A model generated the notes under the pieces. It was not told the origin of the DNA. It made no database searches and saw nothing but the letters and a program-made list of their open reading frames with translations. Both the position numbers and the translations under genes were made by a program. 64,000 nt of DNA from an uncultured Alphaproteobacteria bacterium (GTDB lineage: Bacteria > Pseudomonadota > Alphaproteobacteria > HIMB59): positions 124,001 through 188,000 of the forward strand of contig CABZPR010000001.1 in assembly GCA_902527545.1 (NCBI GenBank). Reading direction: 5' to 3'. Below, piece after piece: positions 54,586 to 63,632 of the stretch. Each line of letters opens with the position of its first letter. Within the stretch, counting starts at the first letter, position 1.

Positions 54586-56211
54586 CTAATATAATGAATA
54601 TCCAAAAAATTTATTATCTATGGGAAGAATATTTTTTTTACCCCAATATTCTCTTTGCATAAGTAGAGCATCCATAAATTCTGATTTATGCTGTAAAAAA
54701 TCCTTTTTTTCTATAGACCTCCTATGCACACCCTCTTTGACTTGACGAGTACTAGCGGTTTGTGAAAAAAAATCACTTCTTCTCTTTTCATCGTAATTAG
54801 AATTAACTTCCAGGAATTTATAAATTTTTTTCTGATGAAAGGTATATTCTGAAACAAGATCTTCATATTTTATATCAAGAATATTAGACTTATTTTGGAT
54901 ATGATTGTTCCAGAACAAATTTATAGCCTCAAAATTTGCAAGAAAGACCCCAATATTAAAGAAACTTACGCTGTATGGTATATTAAGAACATAACGTTGT
55001 TTATAAAGAGAAATTGCTGTATCCCAAGGATTTCTGAAAACCCTAATTATTTTTGCTTTGGGCAATAATTTTTGAATCATACCTAAATATAAAAAATTTT
55101 CTGGCATTTTATCAACTATGTATTCATAACTCCCTCTTAAATAGGAAGTTCTTCTTAGATATTTAGATATAAATTTGTGATTCAAATCATTAAAACTTTG
55201 CTCATTAGATAAAATATTTTTCTCGATGATGTATTTGCCACTTTTTAGTTCTCCTCCTGAAAATACTTTATCGTTAGCAGTAACGATAGACTCTACCAAA
55301 GTAGTTCCAGATCTAGGAGAACCCATTATAAAAAAGTTTTTTTTCCCATGGTCTCTATCGCTTTCGTCAAAAGATTTATATTTCTTTACATAAAGATTCA
55401 TTGTTTTTACAATTCTTTCTTGATATTGGTGAGAATTGTATCTAGTAGAGTTAAAAATTTCTTTGTTCCCACTATCAAAATATTTTTCTGATTTCTCTTT
55501 ATCTTTTGATTCATAATACATCGCTAAACCAAAATACAAGGGGGTAACAAAATTAAATCTTTCAATTTTATTTTTGTAATTATTTTCATTTGTTAATAAG
55601 TTTTTCTCTGCTATTTCAATAATTTTTTTCTCTATTGAATTTGGATTAATATTTGCAAGAAGAAAAAAAATATTTTCATTAAATTCATTTTGTAAAATTT
55701 GATTAAATAAACTTATTGTTTCTTCATCTTTATTTAGAGCGCTATTTATTTCTGAGATTAAAAGAAATATATTGGCATATTTGTTGAAAGATTTTGTGCC
55801 AATTTTTTTTATATCCTCTAATGCTGATAATATTATTTCTCCAGCTTTAACAAAATCTCTTTGTTTTAAAAAAACTTCAGCTAAACAAGTTTTTACGCTT
55901 GGACTATTTTTAAATTCCTGGGCTCTTTTTAAATATGATATGGCTTCATCATATTCCTCAATTTGAGATAAGGCATAACCCATATTATTATAGTAATCAA
56001 AGTCCTTAAGATCTTTTTTCTTGTTATATCCTTCTTCAAGAACTTTTATAACTTGATCAAAATTCCCAAGTTGTATATATGAGTAAGCTAGAAGTTTAAT
56101 CGCATCTATATTTTTTTGATCTTTTTTATAAAATAATTTTGCACCATCCAAAGCCTTAAAGGTTTCACCATTTTCAATAAGTTTTAGTATATTTGAAATT
56201 TCATTTTTCAT
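54586..56211 (-). CDS. TPR-sulfotransferase fusion protein
   Basis: 541 residues. N-terminal half (1-275) consists of tetratricopeptide-like helices (LAYSYIQLGNFDQVIKVLEEGYNKKKDL and DYYNNMGYALSQIEEYDEAISYLKRA). The C-terminal sulfotransferase has the PAPS loop FFIMGSPRSGTTLVESIV (about 290), RVFRNPWDTAISLY and IKYEDLVSEY. Such proteins sulfate glycans or proteins. It starts head to head with the next gene (18-base overlap). Confidence 0.85.
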   Translation of the reverse strand: MKNEISNILKLIENGETFKALDGAKLFYKKDQKNIDAIKLLAYSYIQLGNFDQVIKVLEEGYNKKKDLKDFDYYNNMGYALSQIEEYDEAISYLKRAQEFKNSPSVKTCLAEVFLKQRDFVKAGEIILSALEDIKKIGTKSFNKYANIFLLISEINSALNKDEETISLFNQILQNEFNENIFFLLANINPNSIEKKIIEIAEKNLLTNENNYKNKIERFNFVTPLYFGLAMYYESKDKEKSEKYFDSGNKEIFNSTRYNSHQYQERIVKTMNLYVKKYKSFDESDRDHGKKNFFIMGSPRSGTTLVESIVTANDKVFSGGELKSGKYIIEKNILSNEQSFNDLNHKFISKYLRRTSYLRGSYEYIVDKMPENFLYLGMIQKLLPKAKIIRVFRNPWDTAISLYKQRYVLNIPYSVSFFNIGVFLANFEAINLFWNNHIQNKSNILDIKYEDLVSEYTFHQKKIYKFLEVNSNYDEKRRSDFFSQTASTRQVKEGVHRRSIEKKDFLQHKSEFMDALLMQREYWGKKNILPIDNKFFGYSLY

Positions 56212-56225
56212 CTGATCAATATAAT

Positions 56226-57197
56226 ATGTTCAACGTAATTATGTCAGTTTTAACTAATATTAAATATCAATACAATTTAAGAATACTTGAGGATTTTATC
56301 ACTAAAAATAACTACTACGGTTTTTTTGACCATATAGAAAAACTAAAGAGCAATAAGATACTTTATATCAAGCTTTTATCAACATTAGGTAGTTCAGCAA
56401 TTCTAAATAATAAAAATGATATTTTTAAATCAAAAATTATTTGGTTAAGTTCTTATTTGCAAGAAGATACATCTTATATTTCGAATTTCTTAGATTTTTA
56501 CAACAGAAACGCAGAAACTAGTGTTGGAGATATTGAACAATATGAAGACAAATTAATTTCAATCCTAAACAATATAACTAAAATTGAAAATCTAAAATTT
56601 TCTGACTTTGTTGAACAATCATATTTTTATCAATATTTAATCTTGTATGAAAACACAAATCCAATAAAATTTATCAGAAATAAATTGCCGTTTTTTTCGT
56701 CCAAAAATAATTTTAATTTTACAAAAAATACACTTACAAATTCTTATATTTATGTAATTGATAATCCTTATAACATCTATCAAAAAATAAAAAATAACTA
56801 TAATGGTGAAAAAAGTATCGCGCAAAATATTTTTTTAAATTTAGATAATCAAAGTTCATTTACAAAAATTAATAATGTCGAAGTTGAAATTAATAAACAA
56901 GGTTGGCATACACATACATTGAGTTGGATAGACTCAAATGTAATAAATTCATTAAATGGAAAAGTAATCCTTAAAAAAGATCTTTATGAAAATACCTTTG
57001 AAATATTAAGTTCAATCATACTTCATTTTATTCAATCGGGGGCAAATATAAAATTGGATTATAATTTAATTAAAAGTTTTATAGATCAAAATCCAATAGA
57101 GAATATTTCAACAGACATTAAGATCTCTCAGAAAGAAAAAAAGTTTATTGATAACTATATTAGTAATATTTTTTCAAAATTTAATTTTGATGGATAA
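56226..57197 (+). CDS. Sulfotransferase-like protein without a PAPS loop
   Basis: 323 residues from the ATG at 56226; the track begins at 56193 inside the divergent gene. No catalytic GxPRSGTT loop is seen. The later part (YIYVIDNPYNIYQKI, GWHTHTLSWID, KVILKKDLYENTFEILSSIILHF) follows the order of sulfotransferase C-terminal elements RDP ... W..H..SW ... RYEDL ... iL.fl, but the key residues have changed. It is either a decayed or repurposed member; low-confidence assignment. Confidence 0.45.
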   Translation: MFNVIMSVLTNIKYQYNLRILEDFITKNNYYGFFDHIEKLKSNKILYIKLLSTLGSSAILNNKNDIFKSKIIWLSSYLQEDTSYISNFLDFYNRNAETSVGDIEQYEDKLISILNNITKIENLKFSDFVEQSYFYQYLILYENTNPIKFIRNKLPFFSSKNNFNFTKNTLTNSYIYVIDNPYNIYQKIKNNYNGEKSIAQNIFLNLDNQSSFTKINNVEVEINKQGWHTHTLSWIDSNVINSLNGKVILKKDLYENTFEILSSIILHFIQSGANIKLDYNLIKSFIDQNPIENISTDIKISQKEKKFIDNYISNIFSKFNFDG

Positions 57198-57203
57198 GTA
57201 AAA

Positions 57204-57836
57204 TTGGAAATCAATTACTTAGAACTTAGAAGGATTATTGCTAATCTGAAAAAATACCCTAAAGCATCTCTTCTTTTGGTTACAAAAAATAGGCCATTAT
57301 ATTTAATTAAATTATTGATAGAAAATGGCCACACATTGTTTGGTGAAAATAGAGTTCAGGAGGCTATTGAAAAATTTTCCAAATTAAATTTAGACAATCT
57401 AGATCTTCATTTAATTGGTCCTCTTCAAACAAATAAAGTCAAATTGGCACTATCTATATTCGACACAATACAAAGCGTCGACAGGCAAAAATTAGTAAAA
57501 GAAATATCAAAGCAAATTAATTCAAATAATAAGGTAAAGACAAAGAATTTTTTCATTCAAGTCAATATTGGAGAGGAACCTCAAAAAGCAGGTATTTCTA
57601 TAAACGAAACCATAGACTTGTATAAGTATGCGGTATCTGAAAATCTAAAGATATCTGGTTTAATGTGTATCCCACCTCTTGACAAAAGTCCTGATAATTA
57701 TTTTAAAAAAATGATTGAATTAAGGGATTTTATTAATCCTAAGTTAATGCTAAGTATGGGAATGAGCAATGACTATGAGGTAGCATTATCTTTTCAATCT
57801 GATTTAATTAGAGTTGGTTCAAGAATTTTTAAGTGA
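57204..57836 (+). CDS. Pyridoxal phosphate homeostasis protein (YggS/PLPBP)
   Basis: 210 residues from TTG. PLP lysine in LLLVTKNRP, then LFGENRVQEAIEKF, LHLIGPLQTNKVKLAL, VNIGEEPQKAGI, LMCIPP and a C-terminal LSMGMSNDYEVALSFQSDLIRVGSRIF. It buffers PLP in the cytoplasm. It follows the previous gene by 6 bases and its stop overlaps the next GTG. Confidence 0.95.
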   Translation: MEINYLELRRIIANLKKYPKASLLLVTKNRPLYLIKLLIENGHTLFGENRVQEAIEKFSKLNLDNLDLHLIGPLQTNKVKLALSIFDTIQSVDRQKLVKEISKQINSNNKVKTKNFFIQVNIGEEPQKAGISINETIDLYKYAVSENLKISGLMCIPPLDKSPDNYFKKMIELRDFINPKLMLSMGMSNDYEVALSFQSDLIRVGSRIFK

Positions 57837-58309
57837 AAAAAATACTTCTTATTTTCTTTTTGCAAATAAATGCTGCATTTGGTATTGAAGTTTCCTGCAA
57901 TTTTGAAGAAGTTTATGGTAATGGTGAAGTTCAGCAAGGTTTTTTTTTCATAAAAAATCAAAGTCTTAGATACGAATACTTTGATAAAAATTTATTTACC
58001 ATCATTGCAAAAGATGGGAATTTTTTTTTGATTAACCAAGCACATAAAAACAATGTTTCAAGAATTAACAATAATACAGAAATTTTAGAAATGATTATGA
58101 ATATAGCAGCTGAGTACCCTAACTTAAAAAATAAATATAATTACAACAATACAAATATTATTGTTGAAAAAAGTAGTAATAGTTTTATTAAAAGAGTCTC
58201 AATTAATTCAGAAAATTTAAATGTAAGTATCAACGTAATTAATTGTAAGTTTGAGACAATTCATAATAAGTATTTCAACCATTTTAATTTTGAAAAAGTT
58301 AGTAGGTAA
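57833..58309 (+). CDS. LolA-like periplasmic protein
   Basis: 158 residues with a signal peptide (1-17), then a beta-rich domain: SCNFEEVYGNGEVQQGFFFIKNQSLRYEYFDKNLFTIIAKDGNFFLIN resembles the LolA half-barrel (G-F-x-x-x-P-G-x-x-R-x-x-Y pattern). LolA carries lipoproteins to the outer membrane. In alphaproteobacteria lolA usually adjoins ftsK, as here with one gene between. Sequence identity looks low, so moderate confidence. Confidence 0.6.
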   Translation: MKKILLIFFLQINAAFGIEVSCNFEEVYGNGEVQQGFFFIKNQSLRYEYFDKNLFTIIAKDGNFFLINQAHKNNVSRINNNTEILEMIMNIAAEYPNLKNKYNYNNTNIIVEKSSNSFIKRVSINSENLNVSINVINCKFETIHNKYFNHFNFEKVSR

Positions 58310-58311
58310 AT

Positions 58312-58836
58312 TTGATAAAAATTACGTGCAACGATAAGCTTCTACTCTCAGCCATTAACAAAATATTAGTCCAAAAGAATCTGATTAACGATATAAAACT
58401 AGATAATTATTATGCAGATATAAAAATATATATTAAAGATAACAATCTATATTTAGATTGCAACGGCACAAAAAAAAACCTGTCTTTGCCAATTGATATT
58501 AATTTTTTCTTCGGTCAAGTATTAAAAATTATTTCTGATATTAAGATTTCAAAAGATGAATATGATTATTTCCCTTATCAAAGGGTCTTGCTAAAAAACT
58601 CTAGAAGATCTTTATTAAGTGATATTCAGAATATAATATTTTCAAATTTAATTATCTCAAAAAAAGGTATTAACAAAGATAAACTGTACAGTTTAATTTG
58701 GAAAAAAGATAAAGATATTTCCATAAATAAATTAGATACACACCTTACGAATTTAAAAAATCAACTAAAAAAAGACCTAGGTATAAATGCTATTTTTCAA
58801 TCTCAAGATAAGAATCTTAAATTAATGATTAATTAA
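58312..58836 (+). CDS. Orphan winged-helix (OmpR/PhoB-type) protein
   Basis: 174 residues from TTG. The C-terminal part RRSLLSDIQNIIFSNLIISKKGINKDKLYSLIWKKDKDISINKLDTHLTNLKNQLKKDLGI follows the OmpR-type winged helix (L..L......v....L...vw........ldthi..LR.kL). The N-terminal 90 residues are not a canonical receiver domain: no phospho-Asp pocket. It may be a degenerate response regulator. It overlaps the convergent ftsK by 15 bases. Confidence 0.55.
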   Translation: MIKITCNDKLLLSAINKILVQKNLINDIKLDNYYADIKIYIKDNNLYLDCNGTKKNLSLPIDINFFFGQVLKIISDIKISKDEYDYFPYQRVLLKNSRRSLLSDIQNIIFSNLIISKKGINKDKLYSLIWKKDKDISINKLDTHLTNLKNQLKKDLGINAIFQSQDKNLKLMIN

Positions 58837-60897
58837 AATATCCCTTTTACCAGCATGGTTAGGAGGAGATACCACTCCTCGTTGTTCAAGTGCTTCCATA
58901 ATTCGTGCTGCTTTGTTATATCCTACTTGAAAATTTCTTTGTAAATAGCTAGTAGAGGCTTTATTGCTTGATTTAATAAGATCTATAGATTTACTAATTA
59001 ACGCCTCGTCCTCATCACTTAATGTGTCAAAATGTTCATCATTATTTTTTATTATTTCATCTAGCTCTTCAAGATATTGGACTTTCTGACTTTTTTTTAT
59101 CTCTTTAATTAACTTATTTACCTCGTTATCAGATATAAATGCAGATTGGTATCGAATTATATTTCCACCATTTTTAGACATAAGCATATCACCGTTACCA
59201 AGCAATTGTTCCGCGCCAATTTCACCAAGTACAGTCCTGCTGTCATATTTACTAGCTACTTGAAAGCTAATTCTTGATGGAAAATTAGCTTTTATACTAC
59301 CGGTAATTATATCTACACTGGGTCTTTGCGTAGCCATAACTAAATGTATTCCACATGCTCTTGCCATTTGAGCTAGTCTTTGAACATAATGCTCAACCTC
59401 TTTACCAGCAGTCATCATTAAATCAGCCATTTCGTCAATAAATACAACTATATAGGGAAGTTTTTCAATAGATTTTTGGTTATAACCTTCCAAGCTTCTA
59501 GTGTTTTCCTCATTCATAAGTGAGTATCTTCTCTCCATCTCTTTGCAAACCCATTTGAGTGCTAAAATTGCTTTTTTTGGTTCTGTGACAACTGGTGTTA
59601 ATAAATGAGCAATATCATTGTACACACTAAGTTCTAACATTTTTGGATCAATTAGTATCAAACGTAAATCTTCAGGAGAAAATTTATATAAAATACTTGC
59701 AAGTAAAGTATTTATGAATACTGATTTGCCTGAGCCAGTGGTGCCAGCCACTAATAAATGAGGAGTCTTACTTAAGTCAATAACCTCAATATTTCCAGAT
59801 ATATCTTTACCAATACAAATTGGTATCTTTGAGGTAGTATTTTTAAAATTATTGTCACTTAGAAGTTCTTTAATCGTAACCGTTTCGCGCTTTTCATTAG
59901 GAACTTCTACTCCCAAATATTGAGTTCCATAAATTTGTGCTATTCTAACTGCACCCACACCCATACTTCTTGAAATATCATCTGCTAAATTAATAATTGT
60001 ATTTATTTTTATTCCAGCGGCTGGCAAAATTTCAAACAATGTCACCACAGGTCCCAGTTTTACATTAACTACCTTAATATCAATATTAAAATCTTGAAAA
60101 ACCCTTTCAAGTAGATCTGAATTTTCTTTTATATTTTCTTTATCAAGACTTTTTTTGGACAGGGAATTATCTGCTTCTAATATTTCAAGAGATGGTGAAA
60201 AATATTTTGATTTTTGATTAGGTCTATCATTTTCATCGTAAATTTTACTATAACTATCATTTGCAAAATTATCTTCAGGTATATTATTTATAATTGGTTC
60301 TTTTTTAATTTGACCATCAACTACATTATTTTGGTTATACGTTTTGAAAATGTTATTAACTTTGATTCTAGGAATTTTGAACAAAATAAAAATATTCTGT
60401 GAAAATAAGTAGATGCAAATACCCACAAAAGTTAAAAAATAACTTAAATAATTTAATGCATACAAATCATATAACTGATTGGCAAAAATGCCCCATGTCT
60501 CAATTGAGTCAATAAATAATAATTCTACATTTAAATCAATTAGTGTCTGGGGAATTAATACTAGGCTTATAAAAAAAAATAGTAATCTAATAAACAGGTA
60601 CTCAGGACTCTTTTTAAAAAACACTAATAATGAGTAAACTAAAAAGAAAATGATAATTAAGTAAGCAAAAATCCCAAATGTGTAAAAAAGAAAGCTAGCA
60701 TAATATGAACCTAAATCTCCTAATAAATTCTCAGAGTTTTTACTTGTGCTTGTTAAAAAAGAATTATCATTGATACTAAATGTTATTAGTGCAAGAGCAG
60801 ACAAAATAGACACTAAAAAAAGAAAGAAACCGTATAAGAAGCCTATAGTTTTTGAGATTTTTTCTTTTAAGATTTCAGGAATATAGTTATTCTTCAT
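58822..60897 (-). CDS. ftsK: DNA translocase FtsK
   Basis: 691 residues, shorter than most because the linker is short. Four to five membrane helices in residues 15-185, alpha/beta motor with VAGTTGSGKSVFINTLL (Walker A) and YIVVFIDEMADLMM (Walker B), and a C-terminal gamma winged helix (SYLQRNFQVGYNKAARIMEALEQRGVVSP) that reads KOPS-type sequences. It couples division and chromosome segregation. Confidence 0.97.
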   Translation of the reverse strand: MKNNYIPEILKEKISKTIGFLYGFFLFLVSILSALALITFSINDNSFLTSTSKNSENLLGDLGSYYASFLFYTFGIFAYLIIIFFLVYSLLVFFKKSPEYLFIRLLFFFISLVLIPQTLIDLNVELLFIDSIETWGIFANQLYDLYALNYLSYFLTFVGICIYLFSQNIFILFKIPRIKVNNIFKTYNQNNVVDGQIKKEPIINNIPEDNFANDSYSKIYDENDRPNQKSKYFSPSLEILEADNSLSKKSLDKENIKENSDLLERVFQDFNIDIKVVNVKLGPVVTLFEILPAAGIKINTIINLADDISRSMGVGAVRIAQIYGTQYLGVEVPNEKRETVTIKELLSDNNFKNTTSKIPICIGKDISGNIEVIDLSKTPHLLVAGTTGSGKSVFINTLLASILYKFSPEDLRLILIDPKMLELSVYNDIAHLLTPVVTEPKKAILALKWVCKEMERRYSLMNEENTRSLEGYNQKSIEKLPYIVVFIDEMADLMMTAGKEVEHYVQRLAQMARACGIHLVMATQRPSVDIITGSIKANFPSRISFQVASKYDSRTVLGEIGAEQLLGNGDMLMSKNGGNIIRYQSAFISDNEVNKLIKEIKKSQKVQYLEELDEIIKNNDEHFDTLSDEDEALISKSIDLIKSSNKASTSYLQRNFQVGYNKAARIMEALEQRGVVSPPNHAGKRDILINH

Positions 60898-60923
60898 TAC
60901 TCTAAATAAATATATGCGTCTAA

Positions 60924-62045
60924 ATGAAAAATAAAATACATAAATATGATTTTTTAATAGTAGGCGCTGGACTTATCGGGGCCATTGCTGCATTGGCTTT
61001 GATTAAAAAAAAATTTAAAGTCTTAGTAATAGACAAAAAAGATAGCGTATTTAGAGACGCTAGAACACTAGCAGTAAACGCGAACTCAATTGATTTTCTC
61101 AGGCAATTGGGAATTTGGAATAAACTTAAATCCAAACCACAACCAATTGAAAAAATCATTATTAAAGATTACGTCAATATCAAACCACTAATATTTGAGA
61201 GTAACAATGAACACATGGGAGAAGTTATTTATAATAAAGAAGTATACAAATTGGCAAGACAAAAACTAAAAAGTTATAAAGTTTTAAAAACTAATATTAA
61301 TATAAAAAATAGTGAACTTTTGCCGAACAAAGAACTTTTTATAAGTAATAAGAATTATATTTTTAAAAAAATTATTATCAGTATAGGAAAAAATGTTATT
61401 TCTAGTAGAGAACATAAAAGTATAATTTTTGATCAACAACATCACTCTTACGTTGGTTTCTTTAAACACAATAAAGACCATAGAAATACAGCATACGAGT
61501 ATTTTACTGACAGAGGACCTTTAGCTATTTTACCTGCGCCAGGCGACTCTCAAAAAAAATCTACATTTATTTATTCAACTAAAGACAAAATTACTAATAC
61601 ACAATTAAAAAAATTAATTAAAGGTAAAATTATAAAAACCTATGGTAAATTAATTTTTAATCAATCTATATTTAAATTTCCTATCAATCCTCATCTTATA
61701 AAAAGCAATAAAAATTTTATTTATATCGGTGATAGTTTAAAATCAATACACCCAGTTGCTGGGCAAGGATGGAACCTAGGAGTAAAGGATATTCAAACAT
61801 TGTGCAAATTGTTAGAACAATATTCACTAGAAACAGAAAATTTTAATTCACTATATTATGCGAGGAGAATAACAGAAAGTACAATTTATTTTACTTTTAC
61901 TACTTTTCTTAATTTTTTATATGAAAACAAGAATTCATTTAATAATGCAATTATTAAAACAGGTTTTAACACACTAAAAAATATAAAATTTGCAAGAGAC
62001 CTTTTTATAAAACAAGCTATGGGTAGAGTTAATTTAATTGATTAG
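60924..62045 (+). CDS. UbiH/UbiF/Coq6-type FAD hydroxylase
   Basis: 373 residues. FAD fold YDFLIVGAGLIGAIAALALIKKKFKVLVIDKK, RDARTLAVNANSIDFLRQLGIW, and the second FAD motif IYIGDSLKSIHPVAGQGWNLGVKDIQTL. It hydroxylates ubiquinone precursors at the membrane. Which ring position cannot be told. The ftsK-ubiH-LON-trx order is common in alphaproteobacteria. Confidence 0.9.
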   Translation: MKNKIHKYDFLIVGAGLIGAIAALALIKKKFKVLVIDKKDSVFRDARTLAVNANSIDFLRQLGIWNKLKSKPQPIEKIIIKDYVNIKPLIFESNNEHMGEVIYNKEVYKLARQKLKSYKVLKTNINIKNSELLPNKELFISNKNYIFKKIIISIGKNVISSREHKSIIFDQQHHSYVGFFKHNKDHRNTAYEYFTDRGPLAILPAPGDSQKKSTFIYSTKDKITNTQLKKLIKGKIIKTYGKLIFNQSIFKFPINPHLIKSNKNFIYIGDSLKSIHPVAGQGWNLGVKDIQTLCKLLEQYSLETENFNSLYYARRITESTIYFTFTTFLNFLYENKNSFNNAIIKTGFNTLKNIKFARDLFIKQAMGRVNLID

Positions 62046-62688
62046 GATTTTTTTTTCCAACTACTTGAAAAGTATTTAGATCAAGAATTGAATTTATAGT
62101 ATTGAACCTTGAAGCAATATTCGGCGATTCAAGTATTGCTTGTTTATCTATCTTGTTAAATGGGGCTAGCATAGCTAGTGTCGATAAAAGTTGTAAATTT
62201 GACGTTTCAGCGAGGACATCCTTATCAATAGCTAATTTTTTCATCTTAAAAAAATTATTGTACTTTTGAATTAAACCTGATCTGTCAATGCTGGGTTCCA
62301 TATTGTTCAAATCATCCAGGTAATCTTGACAATCAATATTTGCTTGATAATAACCTTTTGGAGTAAGATTTCTGTCATGCAAGACAAATCTGCAAATACC
62401 CTCAAGGTTTAAAACTAATCTGTAGTCGGGTGTTTCAATGTACGAGGTTATTTTCCCAATACAACCCATTTGAAACAATTCATTATTATTATTCTTAGGT
62501 TGAATAATACCAATCATTCTGTGACTTTTAAGACTATCTAATGTCATTTCAATATATCTTTCTTCAAATATATTTAGAGGTAGTTTTCCAAAAGGAAGTA
62601 GTAAAACGTTATCCAAAGGGAATATGGGTATAGAATTTGGAATCTTTTTTGAGTCGATTTCAAAAAGTTTTTTTATAGAATCTTCCAT
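62029..62688 (-). CDS. LON substrate-binding domain protein
   Basis: 219 residues. N-terminal LON-type fold: IPIFPLDNVLLLPFGKLPLNIFEERYIEMTLDSLK, then GCIGKITSYIETPDYRLVLNLEGICRF. No protease or ATPase domain, as in the alphaproteobacterial family found beside the thioredoxin-TPR gene. Function unknown. It overlaps ubiH by 17 bases and trx by 1. Confidence 0.9.
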   Translation of the reverse strand: MEDSIKKLFEIDSKKIPNSIPIFPLDNVLLLPFGKLPLNIFEERYIEMTLDSLKSHRMIGIIQPKNNNNELFQMGCIGKITSYIETPDYRLVLNLEGICRFVLHDRNLTPKGYYQANIDCQDYLDDLNNMEPSIDRSGLIQKYNNFFKMKKLAIDKDVLAETSNLQLLSTLAMLAPFNKIDKQAILESPNIASRFNTINSILDLNTFQVVGKKNPNQLN

Positions 62689-63557
62689 TATTTAAACATC
62701 ATACTCGATAACTTCTTACGAGTTTCCATTACATTTGTATCATTAAAACCTAGTAGATCAAAATATTCCAAAAGTTTTTTTTTTGCAGCCTCTTCATTCC
62801 ATTTTGGATTTTGGTCAAATATTAACAAAAGTTGATCAAAACCTTTTTTGGTTTCGCTTGATGAAAGATAGTAATTCGCTAGTTTAAATCTGTGTTCCAT
62901 ATTTTTTGGATCTGCATTGATCTCTTTCAATAAGTCTTTTTCAGATACATCTAAATTACTTTGACTAGTTGTTTCTAAGAGCTTTTTAATTTTTAAAATA
63001 TCTTCATCTTTCAAAATACTTTCATCAAATGATTCGAACATTTCATTTGCATCCTCAAATCTTTTGAGTTGCAATAAACATCTTAGCATTCCAGCAATAA
63101 TTTTGGGGTTTCCTGGATCCATTCCAATAAGTCCCTCAAATAGTTTTAAAGCATCCTCAAATTTCTGTTCACCAAATAATTTATCAGCTTGTTCAATAAG
63201 TTTTGGAACTTCATTTCCTGGAGTGGCTTCAATCATTTTATTCACCATTATTTCAATTTTACTCTCAGGCTGTGCACCTTGGAAGGCGTCAACAGGTTTT
63301 CCATTTACAAACCCGTATACTGTAGGAATTGATTGAACATTCAATTGAGATGCAATTCCTTGGTTTTCGTCTACATTTATTTTTACAAGATATACTTTAC
63401 CATTTTTCTTAGTGACGACTTTTTCTAATATTGGAGTTAATTGTTTACAAGGTCCACACCAAGGAGCCCAAAAATCAACTAGCACTGGAGTAGTCTTTGA
63501 TTTTTCAACTACTTCTTCTAAAAATTGATCTTGAAGTATATCTTTTATAAATGTCAT
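62688..63557 (-). CDS. Thioredoxin-TPR chaperone (CnoX/YbbN-like)
   Basis: 289 residues. Thioredoxin domain 1-110 with active site WAPWCGPCKQLTP (about 29-41), then TPR-like repeats (FEDALKLFEGLIGMDPGNPKIIAGMLRCLLQLKRFEDANEMFE). Redox-active CxxC is kept, unlike the SxxC of E. coli CnoX. Likely a folding factor. It heads the trx-LON operon. Confidence 0.93.
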   Translation of the reverse strand: MTFIKDILQDQFLEEVVEKSKTTPVLVDFWAPWCGPCKQLTPILEKVVTKKNGKVYLVKINVDENQGIASQLNVQSIPTVYGFVNGKPVDAFQGAQPESKIEIMVNKMIEATPGNEVPKLIEQADKLFGEQKFEDALKLFEGLIGMDPGNPKIIAGMLRCLLQLKRFEDANEMFESFDESILKDEDILKIKKLLETTSQSNLDVSEKDLLKEINADPKNMEHRFKLANYYLSSSETKKGFDQLLLIFDQNPKWNEEAAKKKLLEYFDLLGFNDTNVMETRKKLSSMMFK

Positions 63558-63615
63558 AAATTATAAATAGTGTTAAAAATAAAATTTACAATGAGTGTAT
63601 TATCTTATCGTTAAG

Positions 63616-63621
63616 TATAAT
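63616..63621 (+). promoter_or_regulatory. Possible -10 box of the FkbM gene
   Basis: TATAAT ends 11 bases before the ATG. No Shine-Dalgarno sequence is present, so a nearly leaderless transcript is possible. No convincing -35. Confidence 0.35.
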
Positions 63622-63632
63622 ATCCTATTAAA

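Noticed and set aside
58855-58882. AGGAGG...CCTCCT-like dyad near the ftsK 3' end
   Set aside because: It lies inside conserved ftsK gamma-domain codons and has no T run, so coding constraint explains it.
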